Notes under the pieces: generated by a model | The model's database searches: none | The model's input: the letters and a program-made list of their open reading frames with translations, nothing else | What the model was told of the DNA's origin: nothing | Assembly (NCBI GenBank): GCA_021766785.1 | Contig: JAICBP010000083.1 | Coordinates: 69,221 to 106,123, forward strand | DNA: 36,903 nt | Source: Sulfurimonas sp. endosymbiont of Alviniconcha boucheti | Lineage (GTDB): Bacteria; Campylobacterota; Campylobacteria; Campylobacterales; Sulfurimonadaceae | Direction of reading: 5' to 3' | Program-made: the position numbers and the translations under genes | Shown: positions 15,858 through 23,459 of the stretch, in pieces | Numbering within the stretch: position 1 is the stretch's first letter | How the letters are laid out: each line of letters begins with the position of its first letter

Positions 15858-17660
15858 ATGTGCTCAATATTTGGAATAATCGGTAGCTATAATGATAAAA
15901 GTGCTAAAGATGCACTAGAGAGGATGAGTCATCGTGGACCTGATCATTGTGGAGTTATACAAGAAGAGAAACTCTTTTTTGCTCACCAGCGATTAAGTAT
16001 CCAAGATAGAGATAAACGTTCTCATCAACCCCTTAAACACCAAAATATATACCTCTCTTTTAATGGTGAGATCTATAACTTTAAGGAGCTTAAGCGTGAG
16101 CTAAATTTCCCTTTTACCACTGAGAGTGACAGTGAGGTGATTATTGCGGCTTATCTCAAGTGGGGACTCTCTTTTGTTGATCATCTTCGTGGTATGTTTG
16201 CTATTGCTCTACTTGATGGGGAGGTACTCTATCTTTTTCGTGATAGACTTGGAAAAAAACCACTCTTTTTTATGCAAGAGACTCAAGCATTTCGTTTTGC
16301 TTCTGAACTCAAAGCACTCACTCCCTTTTTAAAAAAGATAGAGATGAATGAAGATGCCCTACTCTCTTATCTCTCTTTTTTAGCACCTACTCCACCTTTT
16401 ACATTTTTTCAAGGTATAAAAAAACTTGCTGCTGGAGAGTACCTTATTTATAAAAATGGAAAGTTCAAAGTAGATAAATACTACGACCTTTTAAATAGAC
16501 CCTCTACACTCATCCATAACAGAGAAGAAGCCCTTAGAAAGATAGAGAGTACACTTGAAGAGTCTATGAAACTCCGTTTTTCAACTGATGTACCTATGGT
16601 CGCTCTACTCTCAGGTGGTATTGATAGTGCCACAATCAACTATTATGCTAAAAAATATGGGTATAACCTCCTTACATACACATTAGGCTACAAAGAGTTT
16701 GCTAAGTATGATGAACGAGCAAGTGCGAGAGAGAGTGCAGAACTTTTAGGAGTACAAAACAGAGAGGTTGAGATAGATGAAGCTATATTTATAAATGCAA
16801 GTGATAAAGTCTTAGATACTCTTGATGAGCCACTCAATGATCCCGCCTCTATCCCTCTGTATCTCCTTTTTGAAAGGATTCAAAAAGATGGTTATAAAGT
16901 TGTTATGAGTGGTGAGGGGAGTGATGAACTTTTTCTTGGCTATAGAGAGTACTTTGAGTATCTTGACATTGAACATGCAAGTAATCTTACCCACAAAAAT
17001 TGGCTTAAAAACTACTTCCGTGCCAACTTCTCTATGAACCGAGAGTGGGAGTGGTATAAACGAATCTTTGACAATACTTTACTCTTTCGTACCTCTGGTG
17101 AGAAGTTTACTGACTTACAAAAAAATGCTCTTATGAAAAGCAACATAAAAGATAATAGCTCATTAAAGTATCTAGCACCATATAGAGAAAGATTTCTTAA
17201 CTCTATATATACAGATGAATCTCTTTGGTACAGCTACATAGACCTCAACCTCTTTCAAGCAGAACACTTTTTAACAAAACTAGATCGTGTTAGCATGGCA
17301 CACTCTATTGAATCGCGTACTCCTTTTTTAGATCATAAACTTGCCGAGACTCTCATCTGCTTAGATCCAAAACTACGCTATGAAGATGGCACTACAAAAT
17401 CTCTTCTCAAAGGTGTTATGCAAGGTAAGCTCAATAACAAAATACTCAAACGCAAGAAAAAAGGTTTTTCAAGCCCCTACATAGAGTACCTCATTAACTC
17501 AAAAAAAATTGAACTTATCTACGAAGTAAATAAAGAGACAGGACTCTTTAAACCTGACAAACTAAAAGAGTATATAAATAGTGCTGCAAAAGGGAGTTTT
17601 AAGCAGCATGTTTGGGGACTTTATGTACTATCTTTTTGGATAAAGAAAAATTTACTTTAG
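15858..17660 (+). CDS. asnB: Asparagine synthetase (glutamine-hydrolysing)
   Basis: The enzyme makes asparagine from aspartate with ATP and glutamine-derived ammonia. The 600-residue protein has Cys2 as the glutaminase nucleophile right after the initiator Met, SHRGPDHCG and LSFNGEIYNF in the N-terminal Ntn-type domain, then the synthetase domain with the PP-loop LLSGGIDS near 250-257, SGEGSDELFLGY near 350 and a conserved C-terminal KLDRVSMAHSIESRTPFLDH. Some paralogues act in surface polysaccharide synthesis, but no sugar genes are near. Downstream genes (a dicarboxylate/amino-acid carrier and an EamA exporter) fit amino-acid metabolism. Confidence 0.92.
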   Translation: MCSIFGIIGSYNDKSAKDALERMSHRGPDHCGVIQEEKLFFAHQRLSIQDRDKRSHQPLKHQNIYLSFNGEIYNFKELKRELNFPFTTESDSEVIIAAYLKWGLSFVDHLRGMFAIALLDGEVLYLFRDRLGKKPLFFMQETQAFRFASELKALTPFLKKIEMNEDALLSYLSFLAPTPPFTFFQGIKKLAAGEYLIYKNGKFKVDKYYDLLNRPSTLIHNREEALRKIESTLEESMKLRFSTDVPMVALLSGGIDSATINYYAKKYGYNLLTYTLGYKEFAKYDERASARESAELLGVQNREVEIDEAIFINASDKVLDTLDEPLNDPASIPLYLLFERIQKDGYKVVMSGEGSDELFLGYREYFEYLDIEHASNLTHKNWLKNYFRANFSMNREWEWYKRIFDNTLLFRTSGEKFTDLQKNALMKSNIKDNSSLKYLAPYRERFLNSIYTDESLWYSYIDLNLFQAEHFLTKLDRVSMAHSIESRTPFLDHKLAETLICLDPKLRYEDGTTKSLLKGVMQGKLNNKILKRKKKGFSSPYIEYLINSKKIELIYEVNKETGLFKPDKLKEYINSAAKGSFKQHVWGLYVLSFWIKKNLL

Positions 17661-17672
17661 GAAAATTATATT

Positions 17673-18884
17673 ATGATAAAAACTATAAAAAAGTACACAA
17701 CGACTAATACTCTTATAATAGTAGGCATCATCCTTGGAGCTCTCTTTGGCTCTTTTTTCCCTGAATTTGCTTTAGCACAAAAAGTCATAGGTACTGCCTT
17801 TGTTTATTTCTTAAAAATGATAGTTGTTCCACTTGTTTTTGCAAGTATATTTGTCGCTATTTTAGGGCTAGGTTCACTAGAACATCTCAAACGCATGGGG
17901 ATTAAAACCATCGGACTCTATATGCTTACTACTGCTCTAGCTGTGCTCACTGCCATTACTGCTATGAATATCTTTAGCATTGGAGAGAAAGTAAGTAGTA
18001 CAGGACTTGCCTTTCATAAGGCTTCTACCATAACCCCTTTCTCTTTTGAGAATATGATTCTCTCCTTTATCCCAACAAATATTTTTCATGCACTAAGCTC
18101 TGCTTCTATGATGCAAATTATCATTTTTGCTATTATGTTTGGGGTGGCTACACTTTACCTTAAGAAGGAGCAACAAAAACCCCTTCAGAATTTTTTCATC
18201 TCTGTGAGTGAAGCTATGTTAGTTATCGCTGGATGGATCATAAAACTCACTCCAATAGGTGTTTTCTCCCTCATCTCTTATGTCATTGCCGATCAGGGTA
18301 TAGAAGTAGTTCTTGGACTCTACAAATATATGCTTATCGTTATTGGTGCAATCCTCTTTCATGGGCTTCTCACTCTCCCAGCAATTTTAAGACTATTTAC
18401 AAAGATAAATCCCTATCACTACCTCTGGAATATTCGCGAAGCACCTATTATGGCATTTTCTACTGCCTCATCAGCTGCTACTCTGCCTATCAGTATGCGA
18501 GTTGTTGAAGAGATCGCAGGGGTGGATAAAAAAAATGCTTCTTTTGTCCTACCTCTTGGCGCTACTATCTCTATGGATGGAACAGCAATATACTTAAGTG
18601 TAGCAGTTCTCTACATCGCTAATCTTGCAGGAGTTCCCTTGGCGTTTGGGGATCAAGTACTCCTTGGAGTAACGGTTGTTGCACTTAGTGTTGGTGTTGC
18701 TGCTCTACCGAGTGCCTCTTTAGTTATGATGGTAGTCATCCTAAATCAGTTAGGACTTCCAGTAGAGTATATGGCACTCATAGTAGCAGTAGATAGGCTC
18801 CTAGATATGTGCCGTACTTCACTTAATGTCACCTCAGACCTCATTGTTACAAAAATAATAGACAGCTATGAAAAGAGAAAGTAA
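17673..18884 (+). CDS. Dicarboxylate/amino acid:cation symporter (DAACS family)
   Basis: A 403-residue inner-membrane carrier that imports C4-dicarboxylates or acidic amino acids with protons or sodium. It has several hydrophobic helices and the diagnostic motifs: a Ser-rich reentrant loop FSTASSAATLPISMRV (about 270-285), GATISMDGTAIYLSVAVLYIA (about 294-314), and the substrate/cation motif DRLLDMCRTSLNVTSDL near 372-388, where Arg and Asn are family hallmarks. An AGGA site precedes the ATG. It follows asnB by 12 bp and overlaps the next gene by 17 bp, so the three are probably one operon. Substrate (glutamate, aspartate or succinate) is not fixed by sequence. Confidence 0.9.
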   Translation: MIKTIKKYTTTNTLIIVGIILGALFGSFFPEFALAQKVIGTAFVYFLKMIVVPLVFASIFVAILGLGSLEHLKRMGIKTIGLYMLTTALAVLTAITAMNIFSIGEKVSSTGLAFHKASTITPFSFENMILSFIPTNIFHALSSASMMQIIIFAIMFGVATLYLKKEQQKPLQNFFISVSEAMLVIAGWIIKLTPIGVFSLISYVIADQGIEVVLGLYKYMLIVIGAILFHGLLTLPAILRLFTKINPYHYLWNIREAPIMAFSTASSAATLPISMRVVEEIAGVDKKNASFVLPLGATISMDGTAIYLSVAVLYIANLAGVPLAFGDQVLLGVTVVALSVGVAALPSASLVMMVVILNQLGLPVEYMALIVAVDRLLDMCRTSLNVTSDLIVTKIIDSYEKRK

Positions 18885-19734
18885 CACCTACTCATGGCTA
18901 CTTCTTCTAGCTATGTTTTTTTGGGGAACTGGTTGGAGTGCACTAAAAATTCTCACAGAAAATCTCTCCATGGATGTCATCATTTTTTGGCGTTTTCTTC
19001 TAATGAGTTTAGCATTTTTACCTATACTCTATTTCTTTAAAGTGCCAATAAGACTCAACTTCTCAGCTATCAAATTTATCTTTGCATCTAGTGTACTAAA
19101 TATAAGTTTTATGATGAGCTCTTTTTATGGTATTAAGTATGGACTAGCAGGAGCTGGGAGTATCATTATCACTTCCCTCTCTCCACTTATGACCTTTTTA
19201 CTCACACTTATTCTCTTTAAAAATAGAGTCTCCAACACACAAACTTTTGGTATATTTTTAGGTATTATTGGTGGTGTTATTATCCTCAACCTAGAAGATT
19301 TAGGGCTCTTTTTTGATGGTTCAAACATTTACTTCTTACTCTGTGCACTCATCTGGGCAGGAGTTACTCTACTCTCACAACATTCACAAGTGCATATTCA
19401 TCCTATTCACTATAGTTTTATCATCTCTCTTATTGCAACTGTTTTTTCCTTTTTCTATGGCTATAGTTCTGGTTTTAGTGTAGTTTTTTCACAAGATAGT
19501 AGGTTTTGGAGTGCTCTTCTCTATCTTGCTATTTTTGGTCAAACTATAGGAACAACTATTTTTTTTGTGGCTTCGGGCAAACTAGGGAGTGAGAGGACAA
19601 GCTCTTTTATGTTTCTTGTACCTGTATTTGCTCTTTTTTCTTCATGGCTTATCTTGGATGAGGCGATGCAAATTCATATTGTCATCGGTGGTGCTATCAG
19701 TATGTTTGCTGTCTATTTTATTAATAAGCACTAA
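18868..19734 (+). CDS. EamA/DMT-family transporter
   Basis: A 288-residue membrane protein with about ten helices arranged as two five-helix EamA halves (about 10-140 and 150-285). Typical features are AMFFWGTGWSALKIL at the start, IITSLSPLMTFLLTLILFKN closing the first half, and GQTIGTTIFFVASGKLGSERTSSFMFLVPVFALFSSWLILDE in the second. The family exports amino acids and other small metabolites. It overlaps the symporter gene by 17 bp, which suggests translational coupling. The substrate is unknown. Confidence 0.85.
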   Translation: MKRESNTYSWLLLLAMFFWGTGWSALKILTENLSMDVIIFWRFLLMSLAFLPILYFFKVPIRLNFSAIKFIFASSVLNISFMMSSFYGIKYGLAGAGSIIITSLSPLMTFLLTLILFKNRVSNTQTFGIFLGIIGGVIILNLEDLGLFFDGSNIYFLLCALIWAGVTLLSQHSQVHIHPIHYSFIISLIATVFSFFYGYSSGFSVVFSQDSRFWSALLYLAIFGQTIGTTIFFVASGKLGSERTSSFMFLVPVFALFSSWLILDEAMQIHIVIGGAISMFAVYFINKH

Positions 19735-19756
19735 TTAATCTTACTTTATATATACT

Positions 19757-19775
19757 ACTTATAATTATTATAAGT
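19757..19775. promoter_or_regulatory. Perfect palindrome overlapping a -10 box before the SQR-like gene
   Basis: ACTTATAAT-T-ATTATAAGT is a perfect 9+1+9 palindrome ending 11 bp before the ATG at 19787; it contains TATAAT (19760-19765). It could be an operator over the promoter, or an AT-rich chance symmetry. Confidence 0.4.
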
Positions 19776-19786
19776 TTGGGGCTGTT

Positions 19787-20968
19787 ATGAAAAAAGTACT
19801 TATATTGGGTGGTGGTTTTGCTGGTCTTGATGCCGCTATTCACCTCAAAAAGAAAAACTATGATGTTACTCTTGTAAGTGAACGTGATTTCTTTTATATC
19901 TATCCTACTTCTATCTGGATTCCTACACATGGCGCTGAGTTTCAAGACATCTGTATAGATCTTAAAGAGCTTCAAAAAGTACATGGATTTAAACTCCTAG
20001 TTGACACAGTAGTCGATATAAGTAAAGAAGAAAATTCTGTAACATTTGCTTCTGGAAAAAGTATAGAGGAGTACGACTACTTAGTTATTGCCATCGGAGC
20101 TTCAAAAATGAAACATCCTGGTCTAGAACATACTCTCTCTATTTGTGGTATGCCACAAAACTCTTTAGAAATTCGTGATGCTCTTGATAGACTCATAGAG
20201 AAAGGGAGTGGTAAAATAGCCATGGGCTTTGGTGGTAATCCTAAAGATAGCTCAGCTGTTCGTGGTGGACCAGGCTTTGAGCTTCTTTTTAATGTACACA
20301 ATATGCTCAAAAAAAAGGGCATCAGAGAAAATTTTGAACTGACATTTTTCGCACCAATGCCTGAACCTGGAAAACGTTTAGGTTCACAAGCTCTTAAGAT
20401 GATGGATCATATGTTTAATAGGCTAGACATCAAAAAACACTTTGGTAAAAAAATAACTGGCTTTGAGAGCAATGGGATCAACTTTGAAGATGGGAGTAAG
20501 TTAGAGTCTGACTTTACTATGTTTATTCCTGCTGGAAATGGTCATGATGTTATAGCAAAGTCCGACATTCCTAGAAATGAGGCTGGATTTATTAAAACAG
20601 ATGATTTCTCTTGTGTACTCAATACAGATGGCACTCCCTCTAATATCTATGCCATAGGTGATGTAGCTGCTTTAGAGGGTTATGATTGGAGAGCAAAACA
20701 GGGACATATTGCTGAAATAATGGCAAAAAATGTAGCACATAACATAGATGCAAGAGAGAGTAACTCCATGGCGTTTAAAGGCTATAAAGAGCATCTAAGT
20801 ATTTTATGTGTAATGGATAATGGAGATGGTGCGGCGTTTGTCTATCGTGATGCTAAACATGCTTTTATGCTCCCTATGCCAATCATAGGGCATTGGCTCA
20901 AACGTGGGTGGGGTTACTACTGTCGTAACTCCAAGCTAGGAAAAATTCCTAGACTTCCAGGAATGTAA
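19787..20968 (+). CDS. Sulfide:quinone oxidoreductase-like FAD enzyme
   Basis: A 393-residue flavoprotein of the SQR/NDH-2 superfamily, which feeds electrons from sulfide or NADH to quinone at the inner membrane. It has the FAD dinucleotide motif ILGGGFAGLDAA (6-17), FFYIYPTSIWIP near 35-46, and the second FAD motif NIYAIGDVAAL (286-296). The size, RGGPGFELLFNVHNMLKKKG (159-178) and the C-terminal LKRGWGYY fit SQR relatives better than NADH dehydrogenases. Cys residues are at 56, 120, 276, 341 and 379. Cys120 and Cys341 fit two of the three redox cysteines of SQR, but the middle one (expected near 155) is absent. It is a lone gene, convergent with the CNNM gene. Confidence 0.75.
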   Translation: MKKVLILGGGFAGLDAAIHLKKKNYDVTLVSERDFFYIYPTSIWIPTHGAEFQDICIDLKELQKVHGFKLLVDTVVDISKEENSVTFASGKSIEEYDYLVIAIGASKMKHPGLEHTLSICGMPQNSLEIRDALDRLIEKGSGKIAMGFGGNPKDSSAVRGGPGFELLFNVHNMLKKKGIRENFELTFFAPMPEPGKRLGSQALKMMDHMFNRLDIKKHFGKKITGFESNGINFEDGSKLESDFTMFIPAGNGHDVIAKSDIPRNEAGFIKTDDFSCVLNTDGTPSNIYAIGDVAALEGYDWRAKQGHIAEIMAKNVAHNIDARESNSMAFKGYKEHLSILCVMDNGDGAAFVYRDAKHAFMLPMPIIGHWLKRGWGYYCRNSKLGKIPRLPGM

Positions 20969-20986
20969 AAGAGTTAGGACTCTTTT
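20967..20986. terminator. Bidirectional terminator between SQR-like and CNNM genes
   Basis: AAAAGAG-TTAGGA-CTCTTTT forms a 7-bp stem that begins at the SQR-like stop codon and overlaps the 3' end of the convergent CNNM gene. The symmetric A and T ends give a U-rich 3' arm on either strand. Confidence 0.5.
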
Positions 20987-22014
20987 GCCTTACGCTTTTG
21001 TTTCATTTTTCGTTTTGCGAGTTCACGCATATCTTCTGTTGTATCACTCTCATCCATGATCTCAACACCTAAAACGGTCTCCACACAATCTTCTAAAGTT
21101 ATTATACCCTCTGTTTGATCATAGTTATCCATCACTAAGAACATATGATCTTTTTTAGCGATGAACATATCAAGTGCCTTACTAACTGGAACATTTTCGT
21201 TGATGGCAACTATCTCATTTTTGATACTCCCTATACTTACTGAGTCATCAAGTCGTGCTTGTCTAAAGAGTTTTTTTGTAAGGACTATCCCTGTTACATC
21301 CTCTATACTCTCTTTATATACAGGAATACGAGAAAATTTATAAATAGCATCTTCACGCTCTACTATCTCTTTAATGCTCATAGATTCATCAAGAGCAAAG
21401 ACGACTGAACGAGGTGTTAAAACCTCTCTAACTTTAATATTATCAAGGTTTAAGATGTTCTCTATAACATCAGACTCTTTTTCATCAATAACACCTTCAT
21501 CCTCGCTCTGTAGCATAGACTCAAGTAACTCTTCCTTTGTCAGAGAGTTTACATCTCCTGCATTTTTGCCTATTTTATCTGTTACAAAAAGTGTCATTAT
21601 TATAATAGGATAAGTAAGCCAAATAAAGATTCTAATAAACTGAGAGGCTAAAGGTGCTAAAGCTTTCCAATACATCGCACCAATAGTCTTAGGAATAATT
21701 TCACTAAAAAACAAAATAGCAAATGTAAGCACCACAGAGACTATTACAACAGCATCATTACCAAAGACTAAAGCAGCTTGAGCACCTACAGCTGCTGCAC
21801 CTAAAGTATTTGCAATAGTATTGAGTATAAGTATCCCTGCTATAGACTTGTTTATATTCTCCTTTTGTGCACGCAGTAAGCTACCAACATTTGGGCGCTC
21901 TTTTTCTAAAACAGCTACATAAGACATATTTATAGAGAGTAGCACTGACTCTAAGACAGAACAAAGAAATGAAACGCCAACAGATAGAACGAAAAAAAGT
22001 ATAAGTAAATTCAA
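20974..22014 (-). CDS. CNNM/CBS-pair membrane protein (CorB/CorC-like)
   Basis: A 346-residue inner-membrane protein with a CNNM (DUF21) transmembrane domain (about 1-150, with SEIIPKTIG near 105-113), then two CBS domains (about 190-315) and a basic tail (AKRKMKQKRKAKES). Family members act in magnesium efflux or divalent-metal homeostasis. It lacks the usual C-terminal CorC/HlyC transporter-associated domain and is therefore short. The start appears to be TTG (22012-22014), weakly supported by AGGA 12 nt upstream; no ATG lies in frame before Met30. It is 34 bp downstream of mgtE on the same strand, which supports a shared role in magnesium balance. Confidence 0.82.
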   Translation of the reverse strand: MNLLILFFVLSVGVSFLCSVLESVLLSINMSYVAVLEKERPNVGSLLRAQKENINKSIAGILILNTIANTLGAAAVGAQAALVFGNDAVVIVSVVLTFAILFFSEIIPKTIGAMYWKALAPLASQFIRIFIWLTYPIIIMTLFVTDKIGKNAGDVNSLTKEELLESMLQSEDEGVIDEKESDVIENILNLDNIKVREVLTPRSVVFALDESMSIKEIVEREDAIYKFSRIPVYKESIEDVTGIVLTKKLFRQARLDDSVSIGSIKNEIVAINENVPVSKALDMFIAKKDHMFLVMDNYDQTEGIITLEDCVETVLGVEIMDESDTTEDMRELAKRKMKQKRKAKES

Positions 22015-22048
22015 TGCTTATATAATCCTTAATTTTATTTTTGCTACC

Positions 22049-23377
22049 TTATAATAGTATATAAGTTGCCAAGCCCAAAAAGCTAAAAAAGCCTATAACA
22101 TCTGTAGCAGTAGTAAGTATAACCGTACTCCCGATAGCAGGATCAATCTCCATACGTTTTAATAAAAGTGGTACAGTTGCCCCAAATAATCCTGCGATAA
22201 ATAGGTTTATAATCATACTCAAACCTATCACAACACCTAACATTCCATGATCGAACCAAAGAGCAGCTATAACTCCAACTATTATAGCAAATACTAATCC
22301 ATTTACAAGAGCGATACTCACCTCTTTTTTAATAATTCTCATCGCATCTCCCTGAGAAATATCCCCAAGTGCAAGTTGTCTTACAACAACTGTGAGACTT
22401 TGAGTTCCTGCATTTCCACCCATGGAAGCGACTATAGGCATAAGTATTGCTAAAGCAACCATACTCTCTAGTGTCTGTGAAAATAGCCCAATAACAATAG
22501 AAGCGGCAATAGCAGTTAAAAGGTTAAACGCCAACCAAATAGCACGTTTACGACCAGCAAGTAAAACATCTTCATCCTCTTCTGCCTCATCATCAACACC
22601 AGCAAGATTGTACATCTGCTCTGTTGCATGTTCATTAATAATATCATACATATCATCTGAAGTGATACGACCAAGTAAAACGCCATAAGCATTTATAATA
22701 GCCAATACAGAGAGATCATACTGTTCAAATATATGTACAACTTCTTTAATATCTTCTGTATCAACTGCTTTTATAGGTTCAAAACTCTCTTCAGAATTTT
22801 CTATATTTTTTATAATTGTTTGTGAAAAATCAAAGATTAAGAGATCGTCCAAACCAACTGCATAACGAAGTCTGTTATCCTCATCTGTTATAAAAAGATT
22901 CTGTACATTTTCAACTTCATTCTCTTTACGAAGCCGTGCAAAACGTTTGATAACATCTTGAACAATCTCATGCTCATATGCGGTAAAAAGCTCAAGCTGC
23001 ATATAGGCACCAGCCTGATCTTCATCATAAGTCTGAAGCTTCTCAATCTCCTCTTGGTCATCTTTGTGAAGGGAGTCAAAAACTTCAGAGGCAACCTCAG
23101 AGTCAAGTTCTTCAAGCTCATGCATAAACTCCACTTGATCATCAGACTCAAGTTCACTAACAGCATGAGAGAGTTCATCAACACTAAGGTTTTCTACAAC
23201 ATCATCAAAAAATCTATCAGGAAGGGCAAGGGCAACATCCCCAACAAGATCCTTGGGTACAAGCTTAATAGCCTCAGAAAAATCGCTATCACTAAGTCCC
23301 TTCAGTATTTTAGCGATGTCACTAGGATGCATTTCACTAAGTTCATGTGCATGGAGATAATCTAAAAGTTGATTCAT
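22049..23377 (-). CDS. mgtE: Magnesium transporter MgtE
   Basis: MgtE is a gated magnesium channel of the inner membrane that closes when cytosolic magnesium is high. The 442-residue protein has the full layout: acidic helical N-domain (about 1-125, HPSDIAKILKGL at the start), two CBS domains (about 130-250, ending GRITSDDMYDIINEHATE), then five membrane helices (about 275-442) with the pore signature MPIVASMGGNAGTQSLTVVVRQLALG and the pore Asp in TTATDVIGFFSFLGLA. It is followed by the CNNM/CBS gene on the same strand, so uptake and a CNNM protein are probably co-expressed. Confidence 0.95.
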   Translation of the reverse strand: MNQLLDYLHAHELSEMHPSDIAKILKGLSDSDFSEAIKLVPKDLVGDVALALPDRFFDDVVENLSVDELSHAVSELESDDQVEFMHELEELDSEVASEVFDSLHKDDQEEIEKLQTYDEDQAGAYMQLELFTAYEHEIVQDVIKRFARLRKENEVENVQNLFITDEDNRLRYAVGLDDLLIFDFSQTIIKNIENSEESFEPIKAVDTEDIKEVVHIFEQYDLSVLAIINAYGVLLGRITSDDMYDIINEHATEQMYNLAGVDDEAEEDEDVLLAGRKRAIWLAFNLLTAIAASIVIGLFSQTLESMVALAILMPIVASMGGNAGTQSLTVVVRQLALGDISQGDAMRIIKKEVSIALVNGLVFAIIVGVIAALWFDHGMLGVVIGLSMIINLFIAGLFGATVPLLLKRMEIDPAIGSTVILTTATDVIGFFSFLGLATYILL

Positions 23378-23395
23378 AAATGCAATTATAACAAA

Positions 23396-23420
23396 ATAAT
23401 GTAAAGAGTTTTTACATTAT
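23396..23420 (-). terminator. Inverted repeat between the RND transporter gene and mgtE
   Basis: A perfect 10-bp inverted repeat, ATAATGTAAA-GAGTT-TTTACATTAT, lies 39 bp past the RND stop codon and 18 bp before the mgtE ATG. On the minus strand TTTTGTTATAAT follows, so it can end RND transcription just before a TATAAT (23385-23390) that may drive mgtE. An operator role is also possible. Another weaker stem (GAGCTTT/AAAGCTC) is at about 23434-23459. Confidence 0.45.
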
Positions 23421-23459
23421 GAAAAACTTTTAATGAGCTTTGTAACGAATTAAAAAGCT

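Noticed and set aside
22958-23365. 135-codon ORF antisense to mgtE
   Set aside because: It mirrors the acidic, codon-biased N-domain of MgtE; no start signal or recognisable protein.
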